A stretch of DNA of 64,000 nt from Myxococcales bacterium (GTDB lineage: Bacteria; Myxococcota_A; Polyangia; Palsa-1104): NCBI GenBank assembly GCA_003170275.1, contig PNAM01000090.1:1-64000 (forward strand), in the 5' to 3' direction. Position 1 is the first letter of the stretch. Every line of letters starts with the position of its first letter. The translations under genes and the position numbers were made by a program. The notes beneath the pieces were generated by a model, which worked only from the letters and a program-made list of their open reading frames with translations, was not told the DNA's origin and made no database searches. Below, one piece after another: positions 20,800-32,700 of this stretch.

Positions 20800-21597
20800 A
20801 TGCCCATCGTCCCCGTCAACGCGTACGGCTTCTCGGCCACGTTCAAGCTGCGCGAGCTGGTGCCGCTGTTCTCGGCCGGCGCGCTCGGCGAGGTGCGCAT
20901 CAAGGAGCGCCTGATCGCCCACTACGGCGACGGCCGCTACGCGCTCGCGTATGACTTCGGCGCGGTGGTGTTCGTCGGCGTGGAGCCGGCCGAGCAGAGC
21001 GCGCGCATCAAGAAGATCACCGAGTTCCTTCGTGACGAGCCACACCCGCCGCTCACCGAAAATTTCCTGATCGAGACCGGTCCGACGACGTCGGTGCAGT
21101 TCGATCGCGTGGTGGTCGCGGAGATCACGCCCGACGTGGTCGACATCGTCGCGCTGATCGTCGCGCAGTCGGTGGCGATGGACTACTACCAGCACGACGT
21201 CGACGAGATCGAGACCGAGACCGATCGCATCGCCAAGACCCTGCGCACCACCGCGCGCATCCCGCGCACGCGCAGCCTGATCCAGTTCGTTGGCTTGTGC
21301 ATCGCCACGCGCAACGACGTGCTCTCGACGCTGGCGCTGTTCGACAAGCCCGACGCGACCTGGGAGAACGAGGCGCTCGATCGGCTGTGGGACGGGCTGT
21401 ACCGCATGCTCGAGCTCGACGATCGCTACAAGGCGCTCGAGGCCAAGCTGCGCATGTTTCAGGACAACCTGCTGGTGCTGGTGGATCTCACGCGGCAGCG
21501 GCAGACGCTGCGGCTCGAGATCATCGTCGCGGTGCTGATCCTGTTCGAGATGATGATCATGGTCTGGCAGGTCGTGACCACCTCCGGACATCCTTGA
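20800..21597 (+). CDS. RMD1/DUF155 family protein
   Basis: 265-residue protein of the RMD1/Sif2 (DUF155) family, related to yeast Rmd1 and human RMND1. Visible features are the N-terminal beta-rich part (YGDGRYALAYDFGAVVFVG), the helical C-terminal region (DRYKALEAKLRMFQDNLLVLVDL) and a final hydrophobic segment (LEIIVAVLILFEMMIMVW) that anchors it to the membrane. Biochemical role is unknown in bacteria. It follows the regulator gene by 10 bases and overlaps the glycosyltransferase start (TTGA). Confidence 0.8.
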   Translation: MPIVPVNAYGFSATFKLRELVPLFSAGALGEVRIKERLIAHYGDGRYALAYDFGAVVFVGVEPAEQSARIKKITEFLRDEPHPPLTENFLIETGPTTSVQFDRVVVAEITPDVVDIVALIVAQSVAMDYYQHDVDEIETETDRIAKTLRTTARIPRTRSLIQFVGLCIATRNDVLSTLALFDKPDATWENEALDRLWDGLYRMLELDDRYKALEAKLRMFQDNLLVLVDLTRQRQTLRLEIIVAVLILFEMMIMVWQVVTTSGHP

Positions 21598-22289
21598 TCG
21601 TCGACGTGCTCATCCCGGCGCTGAACGAGGCCGAGACGCTGCCGCTGGTGCTCCAGGCGATCCCGCGCGCGCTGGTGCGCGACGTGTACGTGATCGACAA
21701 CGGCTCGACCGACGACACCGCGCGGGTGGCGGTGCAGGGCGGGGCGCAGCTGCTCGAGGAGCCGCAGCGCGGGTACGGCGCGGCCTGCCTGCGCGGCGTG
21801 CAGCACGTGGAGCGGCTGGCGGCGCCGCCCGACGTGGTGGTGTTCCTCGACGCCGACTTCGCCGACGATCCGGCCGAGCTCGGCTGGCTCATCGAGCCGC
21901 TGCGCGCGCGCGCCGCCGATCTGGTGATCGGCTCGCGCATTCTAGGCGAGCGCGAGCCCGGCTCGTTGTCGCTGCAGCAGCGCCTGGGCAACCGCGTCGC
22001 CGTGACCATGATGCGGGTGATCTACGGGCAGCGTTACACCGACCTCGGCCCGTTCCGCGCCATCCGCCTGCCCGCGCTGGTCGCGCTCGGCATGCACGAC
22101 ACCGGCTACGGCTGGACCGTCGAGATGCAGGTCAAGGCGGCCAAGACCGGCCTGCGCGTGGTCGAGGTGCCGGTCAGCTACCGCAAGCGCGCCGGCGGCA
22201 GCTCGAAGATCTCCTCGACGGTGAAGGGCACGGTCGGCGCATCGTACAAGATCCTCTATACGATTCTGCGCCACGCCACCACGCGCTAG
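21594..22289 (+). CDS. GT2 family glycosyltransferase (DPM-like)
   Basis: 231-residue GT-A enzyme of the dolichyl-phosphate-mannose-synthase-like group. Motifs are VLIPALNEAETLPLV at the start, IDNGSTDDT, the metal-binding FLDADFADDP and a C-terminal KTGLRVVEVPVSYRKRAGGSSK. It would transfer a sugar from a nucleotide donor to a polyprenyl phosphate or lipid. The most likely start is TTG at 21594, overlapping the upstream stop as TTGA; GTG at 21606 is an alternative. No membrane helices follow the catalytic domain. Confidence 0.8.
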   Translation: MIVDVLIPALNEAETLPLVLQAIPRALVRDVYVIDNGSTDDTARVAVQGGAQLLEEPQRGYGAACLRGVQHVERLAAPPDVVVFLDADFADDPAELGWLIEPLRARAADLVIGSRILGEREPGSLSLQQRLGNRVAVTMMRVIYGQRYTDLGPFRAIRLPALVALGMHDTGYGWTVEMQVKAAKTGLRVVEVPVSYRKRAGGSSKISSTVKGTVGASYKILYTILRHATTR

Positions 22290-22293
22290 CGTC

Positions 22294-22653
22294 CTACTTT
22301 CGGCGCTTGTGGGCTCGTCGTACTCCACCTTCGCTGCGGACAACGCGGACAACATCTCGACGAATTCCGGGAGCAACGTCGTCTCCTCGTAGTTGATATC
22401 CGGCCAGCGCCAGCCCGCCCATCATCGCGACCCGCTCTTCGGGAGACAGTCGTTCGATGTCCTCGTCGACCTCGGGCTCCTCTCCCAGTCGATATTTCCG
22501 AACCCGCAACGTGCTGCTGAGCAGGGCGGTGGTGCACAACTCCCGCACCGCCTGGCTGCGGCTTACGCGGGCGCCCAAGCGCTTTCGCGATTCGGCTGCT
22601 GCCCACCGGTCGATCGCAGACAGCAGCGCGGTCGGGAGTGTCAGCTGGGCCAC
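22294..22653 (-). CDS. Ribbon-helix-helix-like protein
   Basis: 119-residue protein with a probable N-terminal ribbon-helix-helix fold: a short strand (AQLTLPTALL), a helix (AIDRWAAAESRKRL) and a second helix starting VSRSQAVRELCTTAL. A C-terminal basic tail (RRAHKRRK) could touch DNA. CopG/RHH proteins are often antitoxins or small repressors, but no toxin partner is adjacent. The GTG start has TATCAC nine bases upstream and no Shine-Dalgarno sequence. It converges on the GT2 gene with a 4-base gap. Confidence 0.6.
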   Translation of the reverse strand: MAQLTLPTALLSAIDRWAAAESRKRLGARVSRSQAVRELCTTALLSSTLRVRKYRLGEEPEVDEDIERLSPEERVAMMGGLALAGYQLRGDDVAPGIRRDVVRVVRSEGGVRRAHKRRK

Positions 22654-22666
22654 GGGCGTACGGTGA

Positions 22667-22672
22667 TACTGT
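22667..22672 (+). promoter_or_regulatory. -10-like TACTGT before DUF2064 gene
   Basis: TACTGT ends 7 bases before the ATG at 22680. It favours this ATG over the in-frame upstream one at 22638. Confidence 0.5.
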
Positions 22673-22679
22673 GGCGTGG

Positions 22680-23321
22680 ATGGGGATTCGGACGCTGGTG
22701 GTGTTTGCGCGGGCGCCGGTGCGCGGGCAGGTGAAGACCCGGCTGGCGCGCAGCGTTGGCGACGATGCGGCGCTGGCGCTGCACCTCGCGTTCGTGAGCG
22801 ACGTTTGCGGGCTGGGTCGAGGCGTGGCCGACCGGCGGGTGCTGGCGGTGGCGGGCGCGCTGGACGGATTTCCGCCTGCGCCCGACCTGACCATCGTCGC
22901 GCAGGAAGGCGCGGAGCTGGGCGCGCGCATGGCCAACGCGATCGCGCGCTACGTGGGCGACGGGCCGGTGTGCATCGTCGGGTCGGATTCGCCGTCGCTG
23001 CCGCGCGAATATCTGGTGGAGGCGTTCGAGCGCTTGAAGGAAGCCGACGTGGTGTTGGGCCCGTCGACCGACGGCGGCTATTGGCTGATCGGCGCGCGCC
23101 GGCCGGCGCCCGAGCTGTTCGGCGGCATCGAGTGGGGCACGCCGTCGGTGCTGACCGCGACGCTCGAGCGGCTCAAGGACGCGCGCGCGGCGTTGCTGCC
23201 GTTCTTCTACGACGTGGACGAAGCGGCTGATCTGGCGCTCCTGCGAGCCCACCTGGCGCTGCTCCCAGCGACGGTGGCGCCGGCCACCCGACAGGCTCTC
23301 GCCCACCTCGGGATTTCCTGA
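22680..23321 (+). CDS. DUF2064/TIGR04282 glycosyltransferase-like
   Basis: 213-residue GT-A-fold nucleotidyl/glycosyltransferase of the DUF2064 (TIGR04282) family. Signatures are LVVFARAPVRGQVKTRLA at the N-terminus, GSDSPSLP and LGPSTDGGYWLIG. These resemble CofC/MobA-type nucleotide binding. The in vivo role is not established, although homologues are often beside DPM-like GT2 genes, as is nearly the case here. The upstream start would add 14 poorly conserved residues. Confidence 0.8.
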   Translation: MGIRTLVVFARAPVRGQVKTRLARSVGDDAALALHLAFVSDVCGLGRGVADRRVLAVAGALDGFPPAPDLTIVAQEGAELGARMANAIARYVGDGPVCIVGSDSPSLPREYLVEAFERLKEADVVLGPSTDGGYWLIGARRPAPELFGGIEWGTPSVLTATLERLKDARAALLPFFYDVDEAADLALLRAHLALLPATVAPATRQALAHLGIS

Positions 23322-23324
23322 TAG

Positions 23325-23330
23325 GCTGGC
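23325..23330 (+). promoter_or_regulatory. -10-like TAGGCT before Crp-like gene
   Basis: A TAGGCT hexamer ends about 9 bases before the GTG at 23337, within the 15-base gap after the DUF2064 stop. It would allow the regulator operon to be transcribed separately. Confidence 0.35.
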
Positions 23331-23336
23331 CGCATC

Positions 23337-23975
23337 GTGAGCGATCTCTTCGAGAAATTCGGACGCACCTTCCCCACCGGGACGGTGCTGTTCCGCGAGG
23401 GCGATCCGGGCGAGGAGATGTACGTCATCCAGACCGGGCGCGTGCAGCTCACGCGGCGGGTGCGCGGGCGCGAGGCGCACCTGGCGACGTTGCCGCCGGG
23501 CGAGTTCTTCGGCGAGATGGCGATCGTCAACAACCGCCCGCGCTCGGCCACCGCGATCGTCACCGACGAGGCGCAGCTGCTGGTGATCGACGGGCGCACG
23601 TTCGAGGCGATGGTGCGCGGCAACGCCGAGATCGCGCTGCGCTTCATCAAGAAGCTGGCCGCGCGGCTCGCGCAGGCCAACTCGCAGGTCGAGGTGCTGC
23701 TGCTGCAGGATCTCAACCACCGCGTCGCGCACCACCTGCGGCACCTGGCGGAGACGCGCGGTTCCACCGACGGGCCGGGCGTGCGCGTCGCGGTCTCCGT
23801 CGACGACATCGCCGAGACCGTGGGCGCCAAGTTCGCAGACGTCGACAACTGCCTGCGCGGGCTCGAGCAGGCCAAGCTGCTCACGCGCGAAGGCGACGCG
23901 GTCCACATCGCCGAGGTGGGCAAGCTCGATCAGTTCCTCGAGTTCCTCGAGATGAAGGAAAATTTCGGGAGCTGA
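23337..23975 (+). CDS. Crp/Fnr-family transcription regulator
   Basis: 212-residue Crp-like regulator. The N-terminal cyclic-nucleotide-binding beta-roll has FREGDPGEEMYVIQTGRV (20-40) and the phosphate-binding cassette FFGEMAIVNNRPRSATA (60-77; Glu and Arg typical of cAMP or cGMP binding). A dimerisation helix and a C-terminal winged helix (VSVDDIAETVGAKFADVDNCL) follow. The recognition helix is less basic than in Crp. It is one base upstream of accD and so heads a Crp-accD-folC operon, with a possible role in control of lipid and folate synthesis (inference). Confidence 0.82.
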   Translation: MSDLFEKFGRTFPTGTVLFREGDPGEEMYVIQTGRVQLTRRVRGREAHLATLPPGEFFGEMAIVNNRPRSATAIVTDEAQLLVIDGRTFEAMVRGNAEIALRFIKKLAARLAQANSQVEVLLLQDLNHRVAHHLRHLAETRGSTDGPGVRVAVSVDDIAETVGAKFADVDNCLRGLEQAKLLTREGDAVHIAEVGKLDQFLEFLEMKENFGS

Positions 23976-23976
23976 C

Positions 23977-24836
<860 letters not shown>

Positions 24837-24840
<4 letters not shown>

Positions 24841-26132
24841 CCTACCGGGAAGCGCTCGAGCGGCTGTTCGCGCTCAGACGCTTCGGCGTGCGGCCCGGGC
24901 TCGACGGAGTGCGGGCCGCGTTGGCGGCGGTCGGCGATCCGCATCGCGGCCTGTCGATCATCCACATCGCCGGCACCAACGGAAAGGGCTCGACCGCCGC
25001 GTTCGCCGAGGCGGTGCTGCGCGCGGCCGGCCGCCGCACCGGGCTGTACACCTCGCCGCATCTTCAGCGCTTCACCGAGCGCATTCGCGTCGACGGGGCG
25101 GAGCTCGCGCAGGCCGAGGTGGCGGCGCTCGCCGCGCGCGTGCTGGACGCCGCGCCGACCGCGACCTTCTTCGAGGTGGCGACGGTGATGGCGTTCCTCG
25201 CTTTTGCCGAGCGCGGCGTCGAGGTGGTGGTGCTCGAGGCCGGGCTCGGCGGCCTCTACGACTCGACCAACATCGTCGAGTCGCCGCTTGCGACCGTGGT
25301 GACCGGCGTGGCGCTCGATCACACCGACGTGCTCGGGCCGACGCTCGCCCACGTGGCGCTGCAAAAAGCCGGTATCTGGAAGCCGGGCGCGCCGGCGGTG
25401 CTCGCCTGCGACGATGCGGGCGCGCGCCGGCTGCTCGAGGACGAGGCGCAGCGCGTGGGCGCGCCGGCCTATGTGGTGGGGCGCCAGATCGAGGTGATGG
25501 CCGAGGTGATGGCCGGCGCGACCTCGCTCGGCGACTCCTTGGTCTATCGCGGGCCCGGCGGGCCGCTCACCGTCGATCGTCTCGCGCTGGCCGGCGAGCA
25601 CCAGGTGACCAACGCGGCGCTGGCGCTGGCGGCGGTGGCGCTGGCGGCCGAGCGGGCGCGCTGGCCGATCTCCGACGAGGCGCGCGTGCGCGGCCTGTCC
25701 ACCGCGCGCTGGCCGGGCCGGCTGGAGCGGATCGGCGACGTGCTGCTGGACGCCGCGCACAATCCGGACGGCGCTCGCGCGCTCGCCCGCAGCCTGCCGC
25801 GCCTGGCCGCTGGTCGCCCCGTGACGCTGGTGTTCGGCGTGGTCTCGGACAAGGACGCGGCGGCCATGCTCGCGCCGCTCCAGCCGCTGGTCGCTCGCGT
25901 GATCCTCACCAGCCCCCCCTCGCCGCGCGCGCGCGATCCCGAGACCCTGCGCGCGCTGGCCCCGGGCGCGACGGTCTTTCCGTCGGTGGCGGGCGCGCTC
26001 GACGCGGCCTGCGCGGGGAACGGGCTGGTGGTGGTGGCGGGCTCGATCTTCTTGGTAGCCGAGGCGCGGCGGCTGCTCACCAACGAGCCGTCCGATCCGC
26101 TGGTGGTGCAGGATCCGCTACAAAAGTTGTGA
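24837..26132 (+). CDS. folC: Folylpolyglutamate/dihydrofolate synthase
   Basis: Mur-ligase-family enzyme (431 residues) that adds glutamate to (dihydro)folate. The ATP-binding loop IAGTNGKGST is near residue 43, then LYTSPHLQRF and EAGLGGLYDSTN. VALDHTDVLG and DAAHNPDG are typical of bacterial FolC. The GTG start overlaps accD by four bases, the accD-folC order common in bacteria. Confidence 0.92.
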
Positions 26133-26149
26133 GCGGGGCCGGGCGGGCC

Positions 26150-26155
26150 TACCAT
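26150..26155 (+). promoter_or_regulatory. -10-like TACCAT of AMIN-domain gene
   Basis: TACCAT ends 6 bases before the ATG at 26162 and lies just after folC. It decides for this start, which also begins a clean signal peptide. Confidence 0.5.
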
Positions 26156-26161
26156 AACAAG

Positions 26162-26722
26162 ATGGTGCGTAGTGTTTTGGCGCTGAGCTTGTGCGTCGCT
26201 GCTCTAGCGCTCGCCGAGGAGCCGCAGGAGACTCCGCAGGCCGAAGACTCGGAGAGCCCGGCCCGTCCCGACAAGGAAAAAGACAAGGACCAGGGCCTGA
26301 AGCTCAACCCCGAAGGCGCCTACGGCGGGGTGACGCCCGGCACGCAGAACCTGCCGCCGCGCCCGCCGAAGATGCCGCTCAAGAAGGGCCCGCAGCGGCT
26401 GACCTGGTCGGGCTTCCAGGTGAAGGACGGCGTGCCGACGGTGTTCATCGAGGTCACCGGCACGCCCGACTATCACGTCGCCGAGCGGCCGGGCGAGCTG
26501 GTGGTCACCCTGCGCAACACCGTCGTGCCGATCAAGAACAACCGCCGCCCGCTGCGGGTCGAGGCCTTCAACACCTCGGTCAAGAACGTCGAGACCGCTG
26601 GCAAGGGGCGCGACACCCGGGTCACCATCCGCACCAAGGACGCCAGCGCGCCCGGCCACAAGGAGCACGTCGAAGCGGCCGCGGGCGGCTTTCAGATGTT
26701 GCTGATCGAGCTCGGCAAGTAA
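26162..26722 (+). CDS. Secreted AMIN-domain-like protein
   Basis: 186-residue exported protein. The signal peptide is MVRSVLALSLCVAALALA, then a charged Glu/Lys/Pro linker (~19-70). A compact beta domain at 75-185 (RLTWSGFQVKDGVPTVFIEV, ELVVTLRNTVVPI, DTRVTIRTKD) resembles the AMIN domain of PilQ and AmiC, which binds the cell wall. There is no secretin or amidase domain. It stands alone behind its own promoter. Wall or pilus-related function is inference. Confidence 0.65.
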   Translation: MVRSVLALSLCVAALALAEEPQETPQAEDSESPARPDKEKDKDQGLKLNPEGAYGGVTPGTQNLPPRPPKMPLKKGPQRLTWSGFQVKDGVPTVFIEVTGTPDYHVAERPGELVVTLRNTVVPIKNNRRPLRVEAFNTSVKNVETAGKGRDTRVTIRTKDASAPGHKEHVEAAAGGFQMLLIELGK

Positions 26723-26781
26723 CGTCTGGACGCAACCCCGAAATTTTACTTTCGACTTTGAATCTGCGATGATGGGCGACG

Positions 26782-28842
<2,061 letters not shown>

Positions 28843-28843
28843 C

Positions 28844-29368
28844 TCACTTCTTCGCTGCGCCGCCGTCGGGACGTGGGGCCGGGACCGGCTCACCGGATCG
28901 CTGCACCGTCAGATCGGTGATCTGCGGCAGGCCGGTCCAGGGCGCGAAGCTGACGTGCTCGAAGACGTCGCGCAGGCACTCGTTCGCCTCGGGGACCCCG
29001 CGCAGCCCGAAATCGCTGACGGTGCCGGCCGGGGCGGCGACGAAGAACAGCTCGAACTGGGTGCGCTCGGGCGCGGGCGTCGCGCGCGTGATGCACTGGC
29101 CGATCTTGGGAAACAGCGGTTTGAGCGCGGCCTTGAGCTCGTCGCTGGAGGGCGGCGTGGTGCGCTCGGGTCCGGCCGGGGCCGGCGGCGCGACCGGCGT
29201 TTCCCTGGCGGGGGAGGGCAGCGCTTCCGGTGCGGCGACCACCGGCGCGGCCTCTTCGGGCGTCGCCGCAGCGACGACGGGCGCGACCGCCGGCTCCTCC
29301 GGAGGCGTGTGCTTCCTGCAGGCCGGCAGCGACAGCGCGAGCAGCAGCGCGAGCGAGAGGGTGCGCAT
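28844..29368 (-). CDS. Lipoprotein with AgmX-like C-terminal domain
   Basis: 174-residue lipoprotein: signal peptide with lipobox LPAC (Cys17), a long Pro/Ala/Glu-rich linker (~20-80) that could span the periplasm or surface, and a C-terminal domain with IGQCITRA...VSDFGLRG...CLRDVFEHVSFAPW. The paired Cys and the 'C...GxV..C' layout resemble AgmX/PglI C-terminal or TonB-like domains of myxobacteria, but this is only similarity by eye. A TATACT element 6 bases before the ATG indicates a leaderless transcript. It converges with the Ig-like lipoprotein gene with a one-base gap. Confidence 0.6.
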   Translation of the reverse strand: MRTLSLALLLALSLPACRKHTPPEEPAVAPVVAAATPEEAAPVVAAPEALPSPARETPVAPPAPAGPERTTPPSSDELKAALKPLFPKIGQCITRATPAPERTQFELFFVAAPAGTVSDFGLRGVPEANECLRDVFEHVSFAPWTGLPQITDLTVQRSGEPVPAPRPDGGAAKK

Positions 29369-29374
29369 CCGCCG

Positions 29375-29380
29375 AGTATA
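29375..29380 (-). promoter_or_regulatory. -10-like TATACT after upstream stop
   Basis: TATACT lies directly after the TAG stop of the repeat-protein gene and 6 bases before the ATG at 29368. Confidence 0.55.
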
Positions 29381-32300
29381 CTAGAGCTCGGTGCGTGCGC
29401 TCGCCGGCGTCGAGCCGAACCAGCTCAGGTTCGAGGCCGGCACCGGCTCGAGCGTGATGTCGAAGACCCACAACAGGTGGAAGATGCGGTTGCGTCCGAG
29501 CCGCGAGTAGCCGATCAACCCCTCGACGATCTTCCACTCGAGGTCGCCCTTGCGCGGGCGCCCGAACGAGGCCAGCGGGATGATGTTGCAGTACCAGCTT
29601 CCTTCTTTCGGGCCGACGCCCTTGCGGTAGTACATGTTCAGCACCACCGTGTGCACGCCGTCGGTGCGCTTCCAGCGGGCGCCGATCGGGAACAGCACCG
29701 AGGTGCGCGACTCGCCGCGCTGGAAGTCCCAATAGAACGGCGCCACCACCGTGGTCGGGTCCTTGCCGCCGAAGCGCCACACCAACGGGAACACCACCGC
29801 GTCCGAGCCGCCGTCCTTGCCGTAGCGCGTGCGGCCCCACGAGAGCAGCGGCGGGAACAGCCACGACGTGGAGTGGTACACGTTCGAGCGGTTGCGGATG
29901 AACAGAGGCAAAAAGCCGGTGGTGCGCGACTCGTCGTACGAGTGCACGTCGAAGAACACCGGCAGGCCGATCACCACCGAGCGCTCCACCGAGTGGTAGC
30001 GCCAGATGAGCGGCGTGTACTCGGCGAGCTCGCGGCCGTCCTCGGTGCGCGTGTCGAAGAACAGCGGGAGGACGAAGCGCGTCGAGGTGCCGGTGACGTG
30101 GTCCTTGGTGAAGTACGCCAGCGGGAAGATCGCGGTCGACGAGACCAGCTCGTCGCGCCGCACATACAGCGGGCCCACGTACACGCGTTTGCCGGTCGGA
30201 TAGTTGGAATAGCCGAAGATCGGCGTGGCCAATACCGAGCCGAGCTTCTTGTTGTGGAAATAGAACAGCGGAAACAGCGTCGTCGACGAGGTGCCGTCGG
30301 GGTGGTAGCGCTCGAAGAAGAACGGCCACAGGCCGAAGCGCCGGGTCTGCGCGGTGTGGCCCCAGTAGAACGGTCCGAGCACGTTGAGCGCGTAGTCGGC
30401 GGCCGAGTCGGCCTGGCGATAGAAGATCGGCGTGACGATCTTGGACGCGGTGCCGCTGCGGGTCGCGAAGGCGAGCGGGATGAGCCCGGCCGCGTAGCCG
30501 TCGGGGCGGGTGGAGCGGAAGAACGGGCCGACCACCAGCCGGCTCTTGCCCGACAGATCGTTCTTGTCCCAGTACACGCCGGGCATGCCGAAGAAGCTGG
30601 AGAAGCGCGTCTCGCCCTCGGCGGTCTTGCGCGACAAGCGGCCGTAGGCGAACAGCGGGAACAGGCCGAGCGAGCGGCCGCCGTCGAGGCGATGGCGGTT
30701 CCACAACGGGCCGAAGATGGTGGTGTTGGCGATGCGGGTCTGCGAATGGAGAAACAGCGGGAACACCGCGTCGACCGACTTGTCGGGCGAGCGCACGCGG
30801 AAATAGATCGGGAAGATGCTGGTGTCGGTCTCCTGCCCCTCGCGCACGCGCCAGAAAAAGGGAAACTGCACGGTGACCTTGTAGTCGGGCGACTCGTGGA
30901 TCGCGCCCAGCGGAAACAGGAAGTAGGTGCGCGAGCGCTTCTTGTCGTTGCGCTGGTAGCCGAATGGCCCCACGACGACGGTCTCGGTCTGCTTCTGCGG
31001 ATCCTTCTTCCAGCCGGCGAGCGGCGACACCAGGAGCGCCTCGTGCGGGCTGTGGCGCAGGTAGAAGAGCGGAAACAGCGCGTCGACCGTCTCGGCGCCG
31101 TCGCGGCGGTGGTAGAACGGGCCGACCAGGAGGCGCGAGGTCTGCGCGCGCTCGTCGGAGAAGTGGACGAACAGCGGCGGCAGGATCACCTGGTGCTGGC
31201 GGCCGTCGCGGTTGCCGAAGAACGCCAGCGGCGCGAGCCCGCCCGACCAGCCCTTGGGATCGCGCTTGACGAACACCGGCCCGATCACGTCGGTGGAGCC
31301 TTCGGGACCGCTCTTGTGGAAGAACAGCGGCGGCAGCGTGGCGTAGGTGGTGGCGCCGCGCCGGCCGAAGAACAGCACCGGGAACAGGCCCGCGTCCCAG
31401 CCGCCGCCGTTGGCGACCTGGTGGTGGAAGATCGGACCGACGGCGGTGGTCGACGTGTGATCCTTGTCGTCGCTCCAGTGCGCGAAGATCGGCGCGACCA
31501 CCGCGTGGTGCTTGGTGCCCGAGCGGCCGAACATCAAGAGCGGCGCCAGCCCGCCGCCCCAGCCGCCCAGCCCGTTGCGCGAGCGCCAGCCGTACAGCGG
31601 GCCGAGAAAGCCGCCGCCCGCGCCCGCGTGCCGGTGATAGCCCGCGACCGGGAACAGGAACTGGGTCTCGGCGCCGGACTTGTCGGCGAAGCGCCAGTAG
31701 AGCGGCAGCAGCGACGTGGTCGAGCCTTCCGGATCCGAGGAGTGGAAGAACGGTCCGGCGATCAGGCCCGCCGAGCCGTCGTCGTGCACCTTCCAGCGCA
31801 CGAACACCGGCGGCACCACGTCGACGTTGCGGCGCGTGTCCTCGCGATGGAAGACCGGCGGGACGAGCAGGAACAGCTGCTTGAGCCTGGCGTCGTCGTT
31901 GCGCTCCCAGATCGCGATCGGCGAGACCAGCCGCGCGTGCCGGCCGTGATGGTCGCTGTCGTAGTCGAAGAACGGCAGGAACAAGAAGTGATCGGTCCCG
32001 CTGGTCGTGTCCGAGAGGTGCCAGAGCAGCGGGAAGACCACGTCGGTGCGCGTGGTGGCGGTGTGCTTGAACACCGCGAGCAGCGGCGGCACGACGGTGG
32101 TGCGCGTGGTGGCGGTCTGGTGATCGAACAAGAGCGGCGCGAGCACGCGCCAGGTGTCGTCGTGGTGCCGCCGGTAGTAGCCGACCAGCCCGACCACCGC
32201 CTCGACCAGGTCTTCCTTGCTGTTGCTCTGCCCGCCCGAGAGCAGCAGCGGCGCGACGAACCACTTCTGCGGCCCGCGGTGCTTCCAGTAGAACAGCGGC

Positions 32301-32695
32301 ATGAACCCCACCTGCTGTCCCTGCCCGTGCGCGTAGGTGCCGTACCAGAACAACAGCGGCGGGATGATCGTCGTCGAGCTCTCGTACGCGTAGTCGCGCG
32401 TGTGCGCGAAGAACGGGAACTGCACGCTGGTCGAGCCCACGCGATCCCACGTCGAGAAGTAGAGGATCGGAACGATGTGCAGATGGCCGACTTCGCCCGG
32501 CTGGTGAAAGTAGAACGGGATGATGCGCTTGCCCTTGGGCAGCGCGCTGCACAGGCCGTCGGTGCAGATCGAGCCGACCGCGCACACGTTGTCGGATGTG
32601 CACTTGCCGCCGATCGGCACGGTGCCGGTTTCGGCGCGCGCCACCGACGAGAGACAGAGGGTGGCGAGGGTTGCGAGGAGAAGGCGGCGCACCAT
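29381..32695 (-). CDS. Giant 'V-x-P-L-F' repeat surface protein
   Basis: 1104-residue exported protein (signal peptide MVRRLLLATLATLCLSSVARA, then a Cys-rich knot GGKCTSDNVCAVGSICTDG). From residue ~60 to the end it is made of about 50 tandem units of ~16-20 residues. Each has a hydrophobic strand core such as VVFPLLW, LFPLFYF or VGPFYHR, then a polar, charged turn ending in Thr/Ser. Regular strand-turn spacing and Phe/Tyr/Trp-rich cores suggest a very large beta-barrel or beta-solenoid. I know no named family that fits. It follows the small secreted gene by 5 bases, in the same operon. Codon use matches neighbours, so transfer is not indicated. Confidence 0.75.
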   Translation of the reverse strand: MVRRLLLATLATLCLSSVARAETGTVPIGGKCTSDNVCAVGSICTDGLCSALPKGKRIIPFYFHQPGEVGHLHIVPILYFSTWDRVGSTSVQFPFFAHTRDYAYESSTTIIPPLLFWYGTYAHGQGQQVGFMPLFYWKHRGPQKWFVAPLLLSGGQSNSKEDLVEAVVGLVGYYRRHHDDTWRVLAPLLFDHQTATTRTTVVPPLLAVFKHTATTRTDVVFPLLWHLSDTTSGTDHFLFLPFFDYDSDHHGRHARLVSPIAIWERNDDARLKQLFLLVPPVFHREDTRRNVDVVPPVFVRWKVHDDGSAGLIAGPFFHSSDPEGSTTSLLPLYWRFADKSGAETQFLFPVAGYHRHAGAGGGFLGPLYGWRSRNGLGGWGGGLAPLLMFGRSGTKHHAVVAPIFAHWSDDKDHTSTTAVGPIFHHQVANGGGWDAGLFPVLFFGRRGATTYATLPPLFFHKSGPEGSTDVIGPVFVKRDPKGWSGGLAPLAFFGNRDGRQHQVILPPLFVHFSDERAQTSRLLVGPFYHRRDGAETVDALFPLFYLRHSPHEALLVSPLAGWKKDPQKQTETVVVGPFGYQRNDKKRSRTYFLFPLGAIHESPDYKVTVQFPFFWRVREGQETDTSIFPIYFRVRSPDKSVDAVFPLFLHSQTRIANTTIFGPLWNRHRLDGGRSLGLFPLFAYGRLSRKTAEGETRFSSFFGMPGVYWDKNDLSGKSRLVVGPFFRSTRPDGYAAGLIPLAFATRSGTASKIVTPIFYRQADSAADYALNVLGPFYWGHTAQTRRFGLWPFFFERYHPDGTSSTTLFPLFYFHNKKLGSVLATPIFGYSNYPTGKRVYVGPLYVRRDELVSSTAIFPLAYFTKDHVTGTSTRFVLPLFFDTRTEDGRELAEYTPLIWRYHSVERSVVIGLPVFFDVHSYDESRTTGFLPLFIRNRSNVYHSTSWLFPPLLSWGRTRYGKDGGSDAVVFPLVWRFGGKDPTTVVAPFYWDFQRGESRTSVLFPIGARWKRTDGVHTVVLNMYYRKGVGPKEGSWYCNIIPLASFGRPRKGDLEWKIVEGLIGYSRLGRNRIFHLLWVFDITLEPVPASNLSWFGSTPASARTEL

Positions 32696-32700
32696 TCAGG

